Shown in pieces: positions 41,617 through 50,416 of a DNA stretch of 62,437 bases. A model generated the notes under the pieces. That model was not told the origin of the DNA and searched no databases. It was given only the letters and a program-made list of their open reading frames with translations. The stretch is from JANWLD01 sp036278875. GTDB lineage: Bacteria; Patescibacteriota; Saccharimonadia; Saccharimonadales; 2-12-FULL-41-12. Within the stretch, counting starts at the first letter, position 1, and each line of letters begins with the position of its first letter. The translations under genes and the position numbers were made by a program. The stretch spans positions 1 through 62,437 of the forward strand of contig DASUKF010000021.1 in NCBI GenBank assembly GCA_036278875.1. Direction: 5' to 3'.

Positions 41617-42234
41617 TTGAAGGCACTTATAACCCGAAAACTCGGTATGACTAGCGCTATCACTGAAGATGGCAGCGTTGCTGCTGTTACCCTGCTTTCC
41701 GCTCCTGCCAATGTAGTGACGCAGATTAAGAATGCCGAAACGGACGGCTATCAGGCAGTCCAGTTGGGCTTTGAAGAGTCAAAGAAACTTTCCAAATCCG
41801 TACTGGGCCACCTTAAGCCGGCAAAAACGAATGCCAAGGTGATGTGCGAAATCCGCGTGGATGAATTGCCTGAAGAGCTTAAGGTCGGCGAAAAGATAAG
41901 CGCCGACCTTTTTAGTGAAGGCGATGTAGTGAGTGCTACCGGCACCAGCAAAGGAAAAGGTTTTGCCGGTACTATAAAGCGCCACAATTTCCATCGCGGC
42001 CGCAAGACCCACGGCGGACGCAGCTATCGCCGCCCGGGCTCCATCGGTTCTATGTATCCGCAGAAGATTTTCAAGGGTAAGAAAATGGCCGGGCAGATGG
42101 GGGACGAGAAGGTAACCGTTAAGAACCTGAAGATTGCGCTTGTTGATAACGAGCATAGTGTAATAGGTGTTTTCGGCGCCGTTCCCGGTCCCAGGAAAGG
42201 ACTTGTAGTCCTGAAAGGAGCCAACAATGGCTAA
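41617..42234 (+). CDS. rplC: 50S ribosomal protein L3
   Basis: 205 residues from TTG 41617, 8 bases after AAAGGAG. Opens with KALITRKLGMTS; the methylation-region motif FHRGRKTHGGRSYRRPGSIG is typical. L3 reaches the peptidyl-transferase centre. First gene of the main r-protein operon, behind a structured leader. Confidence 0.97.
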   Translation: MKALITRKLGMTSAITEDGSVAAVTLLSAPANVVTQIKNAETDGYQAVQLGFEESKKLSKSVLGHLKPAKTNAKVMCEIRVDELPEELKVGEKISADLFSEGDVVSATGTSKGKGFAGTIKRHNFHRGRKTHGGRSYRRPGSIGSMYPQKIFKGKKMAGQMGDEKVTVKNLKIALVDNEHSVIGVFGAVPGPRKGLVVLKGANNG

Positions 42235-42901
42235 TGCTGTCAGTTATTCCGCGGCAGGTGTAAAGTCCGGAGCTAAAACGGCGCTTGATAAATCCGTATT
42301 CGGCCTTGAGGTTAAAAGCCACGGCCTTCTCCGCTATGCTTATCAGGTGTTTTTAGACAACGGACGCGTCAACCTGGCCAAGACCAAGACAAGGGGTGAA
42401 GTTATCGGCAGTACAAAGAAACCGTGGCGGCAAAAAGGCACCGGGCGCGCTCGTTTCGGCTCCAGGTACAACCCTATCTGGCGCGGCGGCGGTATAATCT
42501 TCGGTCCCCGCGGAGTAGAAAATTACTCCAAGAAATTCAACACCAAAGCCAAGAAACAGGCTGTAAGACAGGCTTTGAGCCTCTCCGCAGCTGAAGACCG
42601 CGTAAAGATCATTGACGATTTCGCATCCAAGGACGGCAAAACCAAGAAAAGTGCCGCTCTGCTCAATAAAATAGAGGCTGAAGGCCGCGTACTTCTGGTG
42701 GTTGACAAAAAAGACGGTCAGGTACTGCGTTCTGTAAATAATCTTCCGAACGTTGACGTTTCCAGCCCGAATTACCTTAACGTTTATAAGATAATGAATG
42801 CCGATACTCTGGTAATTACTAAAAAATCGCTTGGATCCATTTCCGAATGGCTGTCTGACAAGGCCAAGCCTCAAGCCAAGAAAGCAAAAAAGGCCGAATA
42901 A
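42227..42901 (+). CDS. rplD: 50S ribosomal protein L4
   Basis: 224 residues. The extended loop KKPWRQKGTGRARFGSRYNP lines the exit tunnel. Overlaps rplC by 8 bases. Ends in a Lys/Ala-rich tail (KPQAKKAKKAE). In E. coli L4 represses its own operon; here it is a candidate ligand for the rplC leader RNA, by inference only. Confidence 0.97.
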   Translation: MANAVSYSAAGVKSGAKTALDKSVFGLEVKSHGLLRYAYQVFLDNGRVNLAKTKTRGEVIGSTKKPWRQKGTGRARFGSRYNPIWRGGGIIFGPRGVENYSKKFNTKAKKQAVRQALSLSAAEDRVKIIDDFASKDGKTKKSAALLNKIEAEGRVLLVVDKKDGQVLRSVNNLPNVDVSSPNYLNVYKIMNADTLVITKKSLGSISEWLSDKAKPQAKKAKKAE

Positions 42902-43275
42902 TGAGCAAGACGATGATTCTAAAACCGAGGATGAGCGAAAAAGCCTACGCGCAAAGCCATGCGGTGAACACCTATGCTTTCGACGTCCCTAAGACTGCCA
43001 ACAAGATTAGCGTTGCCAAAGCGGTAACCGAGCAGTTCAAAGTCACCGTGGAAAACGTGCGTATAGCCGTAGTTAAGGGCAAAAAGGCCCGTTCCATACG
43101 CATCGGCGGCACCCGCAAGGTCGTGTCCGGCAAAAGACCCGATGTAAAGAAAGCTTATGTTCGCATCAAAACCGGCGAAACCATTCCTATCTTCGCAAGC
43201 ATTGACGAGGCAGAAGAAAAGGCGCGCAAGGCCGAGGAAAAAGCAGCTAAGAAAGCCAAGAAGGATGCCAAATAA
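42901..43275 (+). CDS. rplW: 50S ribosomal protein L23
   Basis: 124 residues, longer than the usual 95-100 because of a charged C-terminal tail of about 25 residues (EEKARKAEEKAAKKAKK region). Opens with LKPRMSEKAY, the L23 signature. Provides the tunnel-exit docking site for trigger factor and SRP. Start overlaps the rplD stop by one base. Confidence 0.95.
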   Translation: MSKTMILKPRMSEKAYAQSHAVNTYAFDVPKTANKISVAKAVTEQFKVTVENVRIAVVKGKKARSIRIGGTRKVVSGKRPDVKKAYVRIKTGETIPIFASIDEAEEKARKAEEKAAKKAKKDAK

Positions 43276-44129
43276 TGCCTATTAAGACATACAAGCCTAC
43301 TACTCCCGGCCGCCGCGGCATGACTACGCAGAACATGGATGATATCACCGCTAAGAAGCCTGTAAAATCGCTCATCAGAATAAGGAAGCAAAAAAGCGGC
43401 AGGAACAATCAGGGCCGCATAACAACCCGTCATAAGGGCGGTGGAGCCAAGAAGTTTTACCGCATAATCAATTACAGGCCCGATGAAGGCGCTCAATTGA
43501 AAGTGGAACAGATAGAATACGACCCTAATCGCAGCGCCCGCATCGCCCGGGTCAAAGACGAGAACGGCGCTTATCATTACATACTGGCATCCTCCGCGAT
43601 GAAACCGGGCAAGACCGTCAAGGTCGGCAGCGAAGCTCCCATTGAGAGCGGCAACCGTCTGAAACTTGCTGATATTCCTGCCGGCAGTCAGGTCCATGCC
43701 GTCGAACTGGAACCGGGCAGAGGCGCTCAATTGGTACGAAGTGCCGGCGCAAGCGCACAGCTCATGGCCAAGGATAACGGCTATGCCCAGCTTAAGCTTC
43801 CCAGCGGCGAAGTAAGGATCGTCAAACTGGACTGCATGGCGTCCATAGGCACTATCGGCAACATGCAGCATCAGAATATCAAGGTAGGCAAGGCGGGCCG
43901 CAACCGGCACAAAGGTATCAGGCCTAGCGTGCGCGGCGTAGTCATGAACGCGGCCGACCATCCGCATGGCGGTGGTGACGGCGGAAGACACGGTATCGGC
44001 GGCGGTAAGAACCACGGTGCCGCTCCGAAGACGCCCTGGGGCCAGAAGACACTGGGCTACAAGACACGCAGGCGCAAGAGCACAGATAAGTACATAATCA
44101 GAAACCGCCGGGCAGGCAAGAGGAGATAA
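43275..44129 (+). CDS. rplB: 50S ribosomal protein L2
   Basis: 284 residues with KTYKPTTPGRRG at the start and the conserved RGVVMNAADHPHGGGDGG segment near the peptidyl-transferase centre, where the essential His lies. Length is typical. Overlaps rplW by one base. Confidence 0.98.
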   Translation: MPIKTYKPTTPGRRGMTTQNMDDITAKKPVKSLIRIRKQKSGRNNQGRITTRHKGGGAKKFYRIINYRPDEGAQLKVEQIEYDPNRSARIARVKDENGAYHYILASSAMKPGKTVKVGSEAPIESGNRLKLADIPAGSQVHAVELEPGRGAQLVRSAGASAQLMAKDNGYAQLKLPSGEVRIVKLDCMASIGTIGNMQHQNIKVGKAGRNRHKGIRPSVRGVVMNAADHPHGGGDGGRHGIGGGKNHGAAPKTPWGQKTLGYKTRRRKSTDKYIIRNRRAGKRR

Positions 44130-44138
44130 GGATAGATC

Positions 44139-44414
44139 ATGAGCAGAAGTTTGAAGAAAGGACCGTTCGTAGACCCGAAGCTGGCTCGCAAAGTAGCCGC
44201 TCTCGGCAAAGAGGACAGGACAGTTATCAAGACCTGGGCCCGCTATAGCGCCATTCCGCCGGAATTCGTCGGGCGCACCATAGCAGTCCATAACGGCAAA
44301 ACGCACGTTCCTGTATTCATAACGGAGAACATGGTCGGCCATAAGCTGGGAGAGTTCGCTCCTACCCGCAAATTCCGAAGACACGGCGGTAAGCTCGCGA
44401 AAGGACAGGCGTAA
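44139..44414 (+). CDS. rpsS: 30S ribosomal protein S19
   Basis: 91 residues beginning MSRSLKKGPFVD, with the family signature near IAVHNGKTHVPVFITENMVGHKLGEF. Usual length. Sits between rplB and rplV as in most bacteria. Confidence 0.97.
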   Translation: MSRSLKKGPFVDPKLARKVAALGKEDRTVIKTWARYSAIPPEFVGRTIAVHNGKTHVPVFITENMVGHKLGEFAPTRKFRRHGGKLAKGQA

Positions 44415-44800
44415 TGAGCAGTATAGTTAAAGCCAGTGCAAAAGGAGTACGCATGAGCCCGCGCAAAGTCGGTGTCGTAGCTGCTTTGGTCCGCGGACGC
44501 AGTGTTACTGACGCCATAACTATCCTGGAGAATGTTCCGCGCCGTTCAAGCCAGCCGGTCAAGAAGGTCATAGAAAGCGCCAAGGCCAATGCCGAGAACA
44601 ATCACAACCTGCAGGGTAGCAGTCTGGTGCTATCCAGGATTTCAGTAACTCCCGGCCCCAGGATTAAGAGATACCGCCCTGCCGCACGCGGCAGTGCTCT
44701 GCCTTATCAGAGGAAATCCAGCCATATTTTCGTAGAAATAGAAGGCGAGCCTAAGCCGGCTAAGAAGCCTGCGGCAACAACCAAGAAGGAGGCCAAATAA
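44414..44800 (+). CDS. rplV: 50S ribosomal protein L22
   Basis: 128 residues with VRMSPRKVGVVAALVRGRSV and the C-terminal SHIFVEIEGE strand of the tunnel protein. A Lys/Pro/Ala tail (about 15 residues) follows the normal end. Start overlaps the rpsS stop. Confidence 0.96.
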   Translation: MSSIVKASAKGVRMSPRKVGVVAALVRGRSVTDAITILENVPRRSSQPVKKVIESAKANAENNHNLQGSSLVLSRISVTPGPRIKRYRPAARGSALPYQRKSSHIFVEIEGEPKPAKKPAATTKKEAK

Positions 44801-44801
44801 C

Positions 44802-45431
44802 ATGGGTCAGAAAGTAAATCCGGTAAGTTTCCGCCTGCAGGTCAACAAGCAATGGCGTAGCAAATGGTTCGCTAACAAAAAAGAATACGCGGATTATCTG
44901 CAGCAGGACCTGAAAGTCAGGAAGCTCATAAATGACGAGCTTGGTTCCCGTGCAGCCATAAACAAAGTTGACATCGAGCGTTCACCCAATCTGGTTACGG
45001 TCACATTGACCACGGCCAAAGCCGGCGTAGTAATCGGCCGCGGCGGCGCAGGTGCCCAGTTGCTGAAGGACAAGATTGAGAAAATCTACGGTGTTCCCGC
45101 CAGGATAAACATAGAAGAGATCAAGAAATCCGAGCTTTATGCCAAGCTGGTAGCCGAAAATATCGCACACCAGCTGGAGAGAAGGATTTCATTCAGGCGG
45201 GCTATCAAGCAGTCTTCGGCCGCTACCATGCGCGCCGGCGCCAAAGGCATACGCATAGAAGTCGCTGGCAGGCTTAACGGAGCGGAGATGAGCCGCCGCG
45301 AAAAAGAAGTCGCAGGCAGCGTTCCTTTGCATACGCTCAGGGCTGATATTGACTATGCTCTGGCCAGGGCCCGCACTCCGGCCGGCATCATAGGTGTAAA
45401 AGTCTGGATCTACAAAGGAGAGGCCTTTTAA
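44802..45431 (+). CDS. rpsC: 30S ribosomal protein S3
   Basis: 209 residues. Opens with MGQKVNPVSFRL; the KH domain loop is GRGGAGAQLL, and the C-terminal IGVKVWIYKGE is canonical. Slightly shorter than the usual 215-235 because it lacks a C-terminal tail. One base after rplV. Confidence 0.97.
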   Translation: MGQKVNPVSFRLQVNKQWRSKWFANKKEYADYLQQDLKVRKLINDELGSRAAINKVDIERSPNLVTVTLTTAKAGVVIGRGGAGAQLLKDKIEKIYGVPARINIEEIKKSELYAKLVAENIAHQLERRISFRRAIKQSSAATMRAGAKGIRIEVAGRLNGAEMSRREKEVAGSVPLHTLRADIDYALARARTPAGIIGVKVWIYKGEAF

Positions 45432-45845
45432 ATGTTAGTACCTAAGAAACTGCAGTACAGGCGGGTGCGCAAGGGCCGTATCAAGGGTCCTGCTAACCGT
45501 GGCAACAATATTGCCTTCGGTCAGTATGCCCTGCAGTCGCTGGGTCAGGAAAGAGTCACCAGCCGCCAGATAGAATCCGCAAGACAGGCTATGACGCGCT
45601 ACGTCAAACGAGGCGGCAAGATCTGGATACGCATATTCCCGCATACGCCTGTCACCAAGAAGCCTCTGGGGCTCAAGATGGGCGGCGGCAAAGGTTCTCC
45701 CGAATACTTCGTAGCCAAAGTCAGGAAGGGCACCATACTTTTTGAGATGCAAGGCGTGCAGGAAGAAGTTGCCCGCGAGGCCATGCGTCTGGCAGGCCAT
45801 AAACTGCCGGTCAAGACCAAGTTCATAGTACGGGAGGGCGAATAA
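45432..45845 (+). CDS. rplP: 50S ribosomal protein L16
   Basis: 137 residues beginning MLVPKKLQYRRV; the GGGKGSPEYFVAKVRKGTILFE region is diagnostic. It contacts tRNA in the A-site region. Follows rpsC with no gap and overlaps rpmC by one base. Confidence 0.97.
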   Translation: MLVPKKLQYRRVRKGRIKGPANRGNNIAFGQYALQSLGQERVTSRQIESARQAMTRYVKRGGKIWIRIFPHTPVTKKPLGLKMGGGKGSPEYFVAKVRKGTILFEMQGVQEEVAREAMRLAGHKLPVKTKFIVREGE

Positions 45846-46045
45846 TGAAGATTGCCGAGGTCAGAAAGATGGACACCAAGGAACTGGTCAATAGTATAGA
45901 AAAACTGCGCCAGGAAATAGCCGAATTGCGCCGCAGCGTGCATATGGGCGAGAACAGCAATGTCAGGATGATACGCACCAAGCGCAGGGAACTGGCCAGG
46001 ATGCTCACAGTCATGAGCGAACAATTAGCTAAGGAGAAGATATAA
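45845..46045 (+). CDS. rpmC: 50S ribosomal protein L29
   Basis: 66 residues forming two helices; contains the family pattern ELRRSVHMGENSNVRMIRTKRRELAR in its second half. Usual size. Overlaps both neighbours by one base. Confidence 0.94.
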   Translation: MKIAEVRKMDTKELVNSIEKLRQEIAELRRSVHMGENSNVRMIRTKRRELARMLTVMSEQLAKEKI

Positions 46046-46428
46046 TGGCAAAGACATTGATAGGTACGGTTACTTCAGTTGCCCCGGATAAGACCGCGGT
46101 CGTTGCCGTTAATACCCGAAAAACCCATCCTATATATAAGAAACAGTACATTGTTACCAAGAAATTTATGGCTCATGACGAAGACAATTCATGCAAGGTC
46201 GGCGACCGTGTAAGCATCATAGAAACCAGGCCGATATCCGCACGTAAGCGGTTCAAACTGGAAAAGATACTGGAACATGCCAGCCTGACCAAAGAAGACT
46301 TGAAGGCTATAGAAACCGAATCCGAAGAAGTTAAGGAAACTAAGACAGTTGAAAAAGAAGAGGCGAAGACCAAGCCGGCTAAAAAGACGGCTAAGCCTGC
46401 CAAGAAAGACGAAGGAGCGAGCGAATGA
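46045..46428 (+). CDS. rpsQ: 30S ribosomal protein S17 with long basic/acidic tail
   Basis: 127 residues against about 85 in most bacteria. The first 85 hold the OB fold with LIGTVTSVAPDKTAVVAV and the GDRVSIIETRPISARKRF signature. The remaining 40 residues are a Glu/Lys/Ala/Pro tail (from about ETESEEVKETK on), probably disordered at the ribosome surface. Confidence 0.95.
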   Translation: MAKTLIGTVTSVAPDKTAVVAVNTRKTHPIYKKQYIVTKKFMAHDEDNSCKVGDRVSIIETRPISARKRFKLEKILEHASLTKEDLKAIETESEEVKETKTVEKEEAKTKPAKKTAKPAKKDEGASE

Positions 46429-46793
46429 TACAGCAGGAATCCAGATTAGGCGTCTGTGACAACAGCGGTGCCAAGGAACTGCTCTGTATCCGTGTGCTCG
46501 GCGGTACCCGCAGAAGGTACGCTCGTGTCGGCGATGTTATCGTCGCTACCGTCAAGCAGGCCAACCCCAGTGGAAACGTCAAGAAAAAGTCTGTCGTACG
46601 CGCCGTGGTAGTCAGGACACGCAAGCCGATAAAACGAAAAGACGGTTCTACAATAGTTTTTGATGATAATGCCGCCGTGATAATCGGCGATGACAAACTT
46701 CCTAAAGCTACCCGTATATTCGGTCCGGTTCCGCGCGAGCTTCGCGACCTGGGTTATAACAAGATAATCAGCTTGGCTCCGGAGGTACTATAA
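46425..46793 (+). CDS. rplN: 50S ribosomal protein L14
   Basis: 122 residues starting MIQQESRLGVCDNSGAKE, with the FDDNAAVIIGDDKLPKATRIFGPVPREL signature region. Usual length. Overlaps the rpsQ stop by four bases (ATGA). Confidence 0.98.
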   Translation: MIQQESRLGVCDNSGAKELLCIRVLGGTRRRYARVGDVIVATVKQANPSGNVKKKSVVRAVVVRTRKPIKRKDGSTIVFDDNAAVIIGDDKLPKATRIFGPVPRELRDLGYNKIISLAPEVL

Positions 46794-47134
46794 TGAGCGC
46801 ACCGGTATACAAGATAAGGTTAAAAAAAGGCGACAAAGTAGTTGTACTTTCCGGCAAATACAAGGGCGAAACAGGCACTATACTGGCTACCCACCCCAAG
46901 GAAAACAAGGTTACCGTGGAAGGTATCAATGTGGTCAAAAAAGCTATAAAGCCTAACCGTCAGTATCCGCAAGGCGGGATTATCGAAATCACCAAACCTT
47001 TATGGGTAAGCAAAGTTGCCATAGTCGATCCCACCGGCAAAAAACCGAGCCGTATTGGTTATGAAATCAGCAAATCAGGCAAGAAAGTCAGGATTTACAA
47101 GAAATCCGGCAAAGAAGTTAAGGAGGCTAAGTAA
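46793..47134 (+). CDS. rplX: 50S ribosomal protein L24
   Basis: 113 residues with the KOW motif KKGDKVVVLSGKYKGETGTIL and a basic C-terminus. An assembly initiator of the 50S subunit. Overlaps rplN and rplE by one base each. Confidence 0.96.
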   Translation: MSAPVYKIRLKKGDKVVVLSGKYKGETGTILATHPKENKVTVEGINVVKKAIKPNRQYPQGGIIEITKPLWVSKVAIVDPTGKKPSRIGYEISKSGKKVRIYKKSGKEVKEAK

Positions 47135-47739
47135 TGGCAGATACTGACACCGCTAAGAAGCCGGCAGCTGCAAAAAACAAGCTTGAGCCTACTGCGCGTC
47201 TGAAGCAGCTATACAACGACAAGATAGCCGCGGAACTGAAGAAAGAACTAAACCTGGCCAACATGCATCAGGTGCCCAGACTTGAGAAGGTTGTATTGAA
47301 CGTAGGTCTTGGCAAGGCCAAGGATGACAAGAGGGTTTTTGAGGCCGCAAATAACACGCTTATACGAATAACCGGCCAGAAGCCTCAGGAAACTTACGCT
47401 CGCATGAGCATCGCTACATTTAAATTGCGCGAAGGTAACAGGGTAGGCCTGAAAGTTACATTGCGCGACGAACGCATGTATGAGTTCCTTGACAGGCTCA
47501 TAAACATCGTCCTGCCGCGCCTGAGGGACTTTCACGGCGTGAGCCTGAAGTCTTTTGACAAGCAAGGCAATTACAGCCTGGGACTGGTTGAGCAGTCTAT
47601 ATTCCCCGAGCTTTCATTCGAGGAAACATCTGTAGCTCATGGTATGCAGGTAGTAATCGTGACGGACTCAAACGACGTAGAACATAACAGGGCTTTGCTG
47701 ACCAAGTTCGGCATGCCTTTTGAGAAGGAGGATAAATAG
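47134..47739 (+). CDS. rplE: 50S ribosomal protein L5
   Basis: 201 residues, about 20 longer than usual because of an N-terminal Lys/Ala extension (MADTDTAKKPAAAKNKLEPT). Core motifs include NMHQVPRLEKVVLNVGLG and LRDFHGVS. It binds 5S rRNA. AAGGAGG near its 3' end serves rpsN. Confidence 0.96.
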   Translation: MADTDTAKKPAAAKNKLEPTARLKQLYNDKIAAELKKELNLANMHQVPRLEKVVLNVGLGKAKDDKRVFEAANNTLIRITGQKPQETYARMSIATFKLREGNRVGLKVTLRDERMYEFLDRLINIVLPRLRDFHGVSLKSFDKQGNYSLGLVEQSIFPELSFEETSVAHGMQVVIVTDSNDVEHNRALLTKFGMPFEKEDK

Positions 47740-47740
47740 T

Positions 47741-48010
47741 ATGGCCAAAAAATCAATCGTTAACAGGGACGAAAAACGAAAAAAAATGATAGCCAAATAT
47801 GCCGAAAGGCGTGCTGAGATGAAACGGGCGGGCGATTACGTGGGATTGCATCTTTTGCCAAGGAACTCTTCGCCCACCAGGCATAAGAACCGATGTATTG
47901 AAACGGGCCGGCCGCGAGCCTATATGAGGACTTTCGGATTATCCAGGATTTCGTTCAGGGAGCACGCCTCAAAGGGCGAAATACCCGGTGTAACCAAAGG
48001 AAGCTGGTAG
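47741..48010 (+). CDS. rpsN: 30S ribosomal protein S14, zinc-free type
   Basis: 89 residues from ATG 47741 behind AAGGAGG (47725-47731); an upstream start at 47720 is rejected as within rplE. RCIETGRPRAYMRTFGLSRI is the family signature. Only one Cys is present, so the CxxC zinc ribbon of short S14 is absent; this is the longer metal-free class. Confidence 0.95.
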   Translation: MAKKSIVNRDEKRKKMIAKYAERRAEMKRAGDYVGLHLLPRNSSPTRHKNRCIETGRPRAYMRTFGLSRISFREHASKGEIPGVTKGSW

Positions 48011-48019
48011 GAGGAAAGA

Positions 48020-48415
48020 ATGGTATCTACAGACCCGATTTCAGATATGCTGACCCGCCTGCGTAATGCTATAGCCGTAGGCAAGAATGAAGTAAGTCTG
48101 CCGCACTCCCGTGTGAAGCAGTCGGTTGCTTCATTGCTTCAAAAGAGCGGTTTCATTGACGGCGTCAAGGTAGACGGTGAAGGTATCGATAAAAAAATCG
48201 TTATCGCCATAAATCCGGACAAAGAGAACGCACGCATCACCGAGATAACCCGTCTGAGCCGTCCCGGACGAAGGCTTTATGCCAAGGCCAAGGACATTCC
48301 TAGGGTCAAACAGGGCCGCGGCATCGTAATACTTTCTACTTCAAAAGGCGTTATGACAGGTGATGAAGCAAGAAAAGCAAAGGTCGGCGGCGAGCTGATA
48401 TGCAAGGTGTATTAA
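48020..48415 (+). CDS. rpsH: 30S ribosomal protein S8
   Basis: 131 residues opening with DPISDMLTRLRNA and ending in the GRGIVILSTSKGVMTGDEARKAKVGGELICKVY segment, the rRNA-binding signature. S8 represses the spc operon in E. coli; no equivalent site was located here. AGGAGG precedes the ATG. Confidence 0.97.
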   Translation: MVSTDPISDMLTRLRNAIAVGKNEVSLPHSRVKQSVASLLQKSGFIDGVKVDGEGIDKKIVIAINPDKENARITEITRLSRPGRRLYAKAKDIPRVKQGRGIVILSTSKGVMTGDEARKAKVGGELICKVY

Positions 48416-48430
48416 GGTAGGGATATATAG

Positions 48431-48970
48431 ATGAGCAGAATCGGAAAAATGCCAGTCAAGATACCGTCGGGAGTAACCGTCAATATAGATAATGACACTA
48501 TAACCGTCAACGGTTCAAAGGGCACGCTTACACAGTTCGTTATGCCTGAAGTCAGTATCAAACAGCAGGATGATGAATTAGTTTTCAAAGCTGTAGATGA
48601 CGAGCAGGTGTCGCGCTCCAAACACGGTCTGATGCGCAGCCTGGTACAGAATATGGTTACCGGCGTCAGTCAGGGTTTTGAGAAAAAACTCGAGGTCAAC
48701 GGCATCGGTTACAGGGTCAATCTGGCCGGACGTGATCTGCGCATGAGCCTGGGTCTGTCCCACGAAGCCGTTTACAGGATACCCGAAGGGATAGACGTAA
48801 AAGTCGAACAGAACATTATCACGGTCAGCGGCATCAGCCGCCAGCAGGTTGGCCAGGTCGCTTCCGAGATACGGTCTTTGAAAAAGCCGGAACCTTACAA
48901 GGGCAAAGGCATAAAGTATGTTGATGAGAGGATAATCCGTAAAAGCGGTAAATCAGGTAAGGAAAAATAA
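48431..48970 (+). CDS. rplF: 50S ribosomal protein L6
   Basis: 179 residues starting MSRIGKMPVKIPSGV, with the C-terminal rRNA-binding signature PEPYKGKGIKYVDERI. Usual length. rplR begins at its stop codon. Confidence 0.97.
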   Translation: MSRIGKMPVKIPSGVTVNIDNDTITVNGSKGTLTQFVMPEVSIKQQDDELVFKAVDDEQVSRSKHGLMRSLVQNMVTGVSQGFEKKLEVNGIGYRVNLAGRDLRMSLGLSHEAVYRIPEGIDVKVEQNIITVSGISRQQVGQVASEIRSLKKPEPYKGKGIKYVDERIIRKSGKSGKEK

Positions 48971-49326
48971 TGAACAGAGTCGAATCTAAGAAAACCAGAG
49001 CTATTAGGAGGCAGAACCGGGTGAGAACCAGCCTGAGGTCCGCTTCACCGCGCCCGCGCCTTTCCGTATTTATCAGCAACAGGAACATATCCGCCCAGAT
49101 AATTGACGATTCCGTGCACAAAACCTTGGTTTCCGCATCTACTACCGGCAAGGATGTTACTAAAGGCAATATGACTGAAAAAGCTGTCGCAGTAGGCAAA
49201 GAGATAGCTAAAAAAGCAAAGGCCAAGAAAATAACCGAAGTAGCACTGGACAGAGGTCCGAGACTGTTTCACGGACGAATAAAAGCTCTGGCTGACGCCG
49301 CGCGAGAGGAAGGACTAAAGATATAA
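48970..49326 (+). CDS. rplR: 50S ribosomal protein L18
   Basis: 118 residues with RPRLSVFISNRNISAQIID and the C-terminal LDRGPRLFHGRIKALADAAREEGL, which binds 5S rRNA. Usual length; overlaps rpsE by one base. Confidence 0.96.
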   Translation: MNRVESKKTRAIRRQNRVRTSLRSASPRPRLSVFISNRNISAQIIDDSVHKTLVSASTTGKDVTKGNMTEKAVAVGKEIAKKAKAKKITEVALDRGPRLFHGRIKALADAAREEGLKI

Positions 49327-49901
49327 TGGCTGATACTAGAAGAGGCAGAGAAATGAAAGTTCAAGAGCTTGAGGAAAAGCAGTTCGAAGAAAGAGTACTG
49401 AACATAGACAGGGTTGCCCGCGTGGTCAAAGGCGGACGCCGTTTCAGGTTCCGGGCGCTCGTAGTAGTCGGCGATAAGAAAGGCCGCCTCGGAGTAGCCA
49501 TCGCCAAAGGCGCAGATGTTACCACCGCGGTTTCCAAAGCCGTAGAAGCAGCCAAGAAGGACATGACCAGCCTGTCGCTTTATAACGGTACCTTGCCACA
49601 CGAAGTTCAGGCCAAGGTCGGCGGAGCCGATATATTGATAAAGCCGGCAGGCCCGGGTACCGGCTTGATAGCCGGCGGCGTGGTTCGCACGCTGCTTGAA
49701 GTAGGCGGCGTACACAATGCTTTGTCCAAATCGCTAGGTTCGTCCAACAAAGTCAATTCGGCTTATGCCACACTGAAAGCTCTTAAAAGCATGCAGCCAG
49801 CTGACAAGTGGATAACCCGTGCCGGTTCTGAAAAGCCCAAATCAGCCCCTAAGAAAACCGCTAAATCAGACGATAAGAAGGCCAAGGATAGCAGCAAATG
49901 A
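49326..49901 (+). CDS. rpsE: 30S ribosomal protein S5
   Basis: 191 residues. The double-stranded RNA-binding domain holds RFRFRALVVVGDKKGRLGVAIAKG, followed by the GTGLIAGGVVRTLLEVGGVHN segment. A Lys/Ser tail of about 25 residues extends the C-terminus. It overlaps rplO by four bases, leaving no room for rpmD (uL30), which normally sits here. Confidence 0.97.
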   Translation: MADTRRGREMKVQELEEKQFEERVLNIDRVARVVKGGRRFRFRALVVVGDKKGRLGVAIAKGADVTTAVSKAVEAAKKDMTSLSLYNGTLPHEVQAKVGGADILIKPAGPGTGLIAGGVVRTLLEVGGVHNALSKSLGSSNKVNSAYATLKALKSMQPADKWITRAGSEKPKSAPKKTAKSDDKKAKDSSK

Positions 49902-50368
49902 AGTTTAACGAACTGAAAACTACCAGACAGAAAAAGCCCACCCGTGTAGGCCGCGGTATATCTGCTGGCGGCGGCAAGACCGCAGGCCGTGGTACCAAAG
50001 GCCAAGGCGCCCGCAAAAGCGGCGGTGTAAGGCCCGGATTTGAAGGTGGCCAGCTGCCGCTCTATATGCGTTTGCCAAAACTGCGCGGTTTCAAATCGCA
50101 CCGTGCCCCTACGGCCGTCGTGTATACAGGTCAGCTGGAAGCACTGGGCAGGGCCAAGGTTGATTCGACCGTTCTCGCCGAAGCCGGTATCATAGAAAAC
50201 CCTTACCAGAAGGTAAAGGTAGTCGTAAACGGTGATCTGAAGAAAAAGGTTGAAGTCAAACTGACCGGAGCAACCGCCTCAGCAGAGAAAATGATAGCCA
50301 AGGCCGGCGGCAGTTTTCATAAGGTAGAACAATTGAAACGGCCCAAGAAAACCGTCGAAAAGAAGTAG
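49898..50368 (+). CDS. rplO: 50S ribosomal protein L15
   Basis: 156 residues with the Gly-rich N-terminus RVGRGISAGGGKTAGRGTKGQGARKSGG and a normal C-terminal domain ending in a short Lys-rich stretch. Directly coupled to rpsE since uL30 is missing. Confidence 0.96.
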   Translation: MKFNELKTTRQKKPTRVGRGISAGGGKTAGRGTKGQGARKSGGVRPGFEGGQLPLYMRLPKLRGFKSHRAPTAVVYTGQLEALGRAKVDSTVLAEAGIIENPYQKVKVVVNGDLKKKVEVKLTGATASAEKMIAKAGGSFHKVEQLKRPKKTVEKK

Positions 50369-50416
50369 TATTGTATACTTAGTCGTAAGAAAAAGAGAGG
50401 GTAAGTAAACGTCTGA

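Noticed and set aside
43155..44384. 409-residue open frame on the minus strand across rplB and rpsS
   Set aside because: It is the antisense shadow of two certain ribosomal genes with no promoter or ribosome-binding site.
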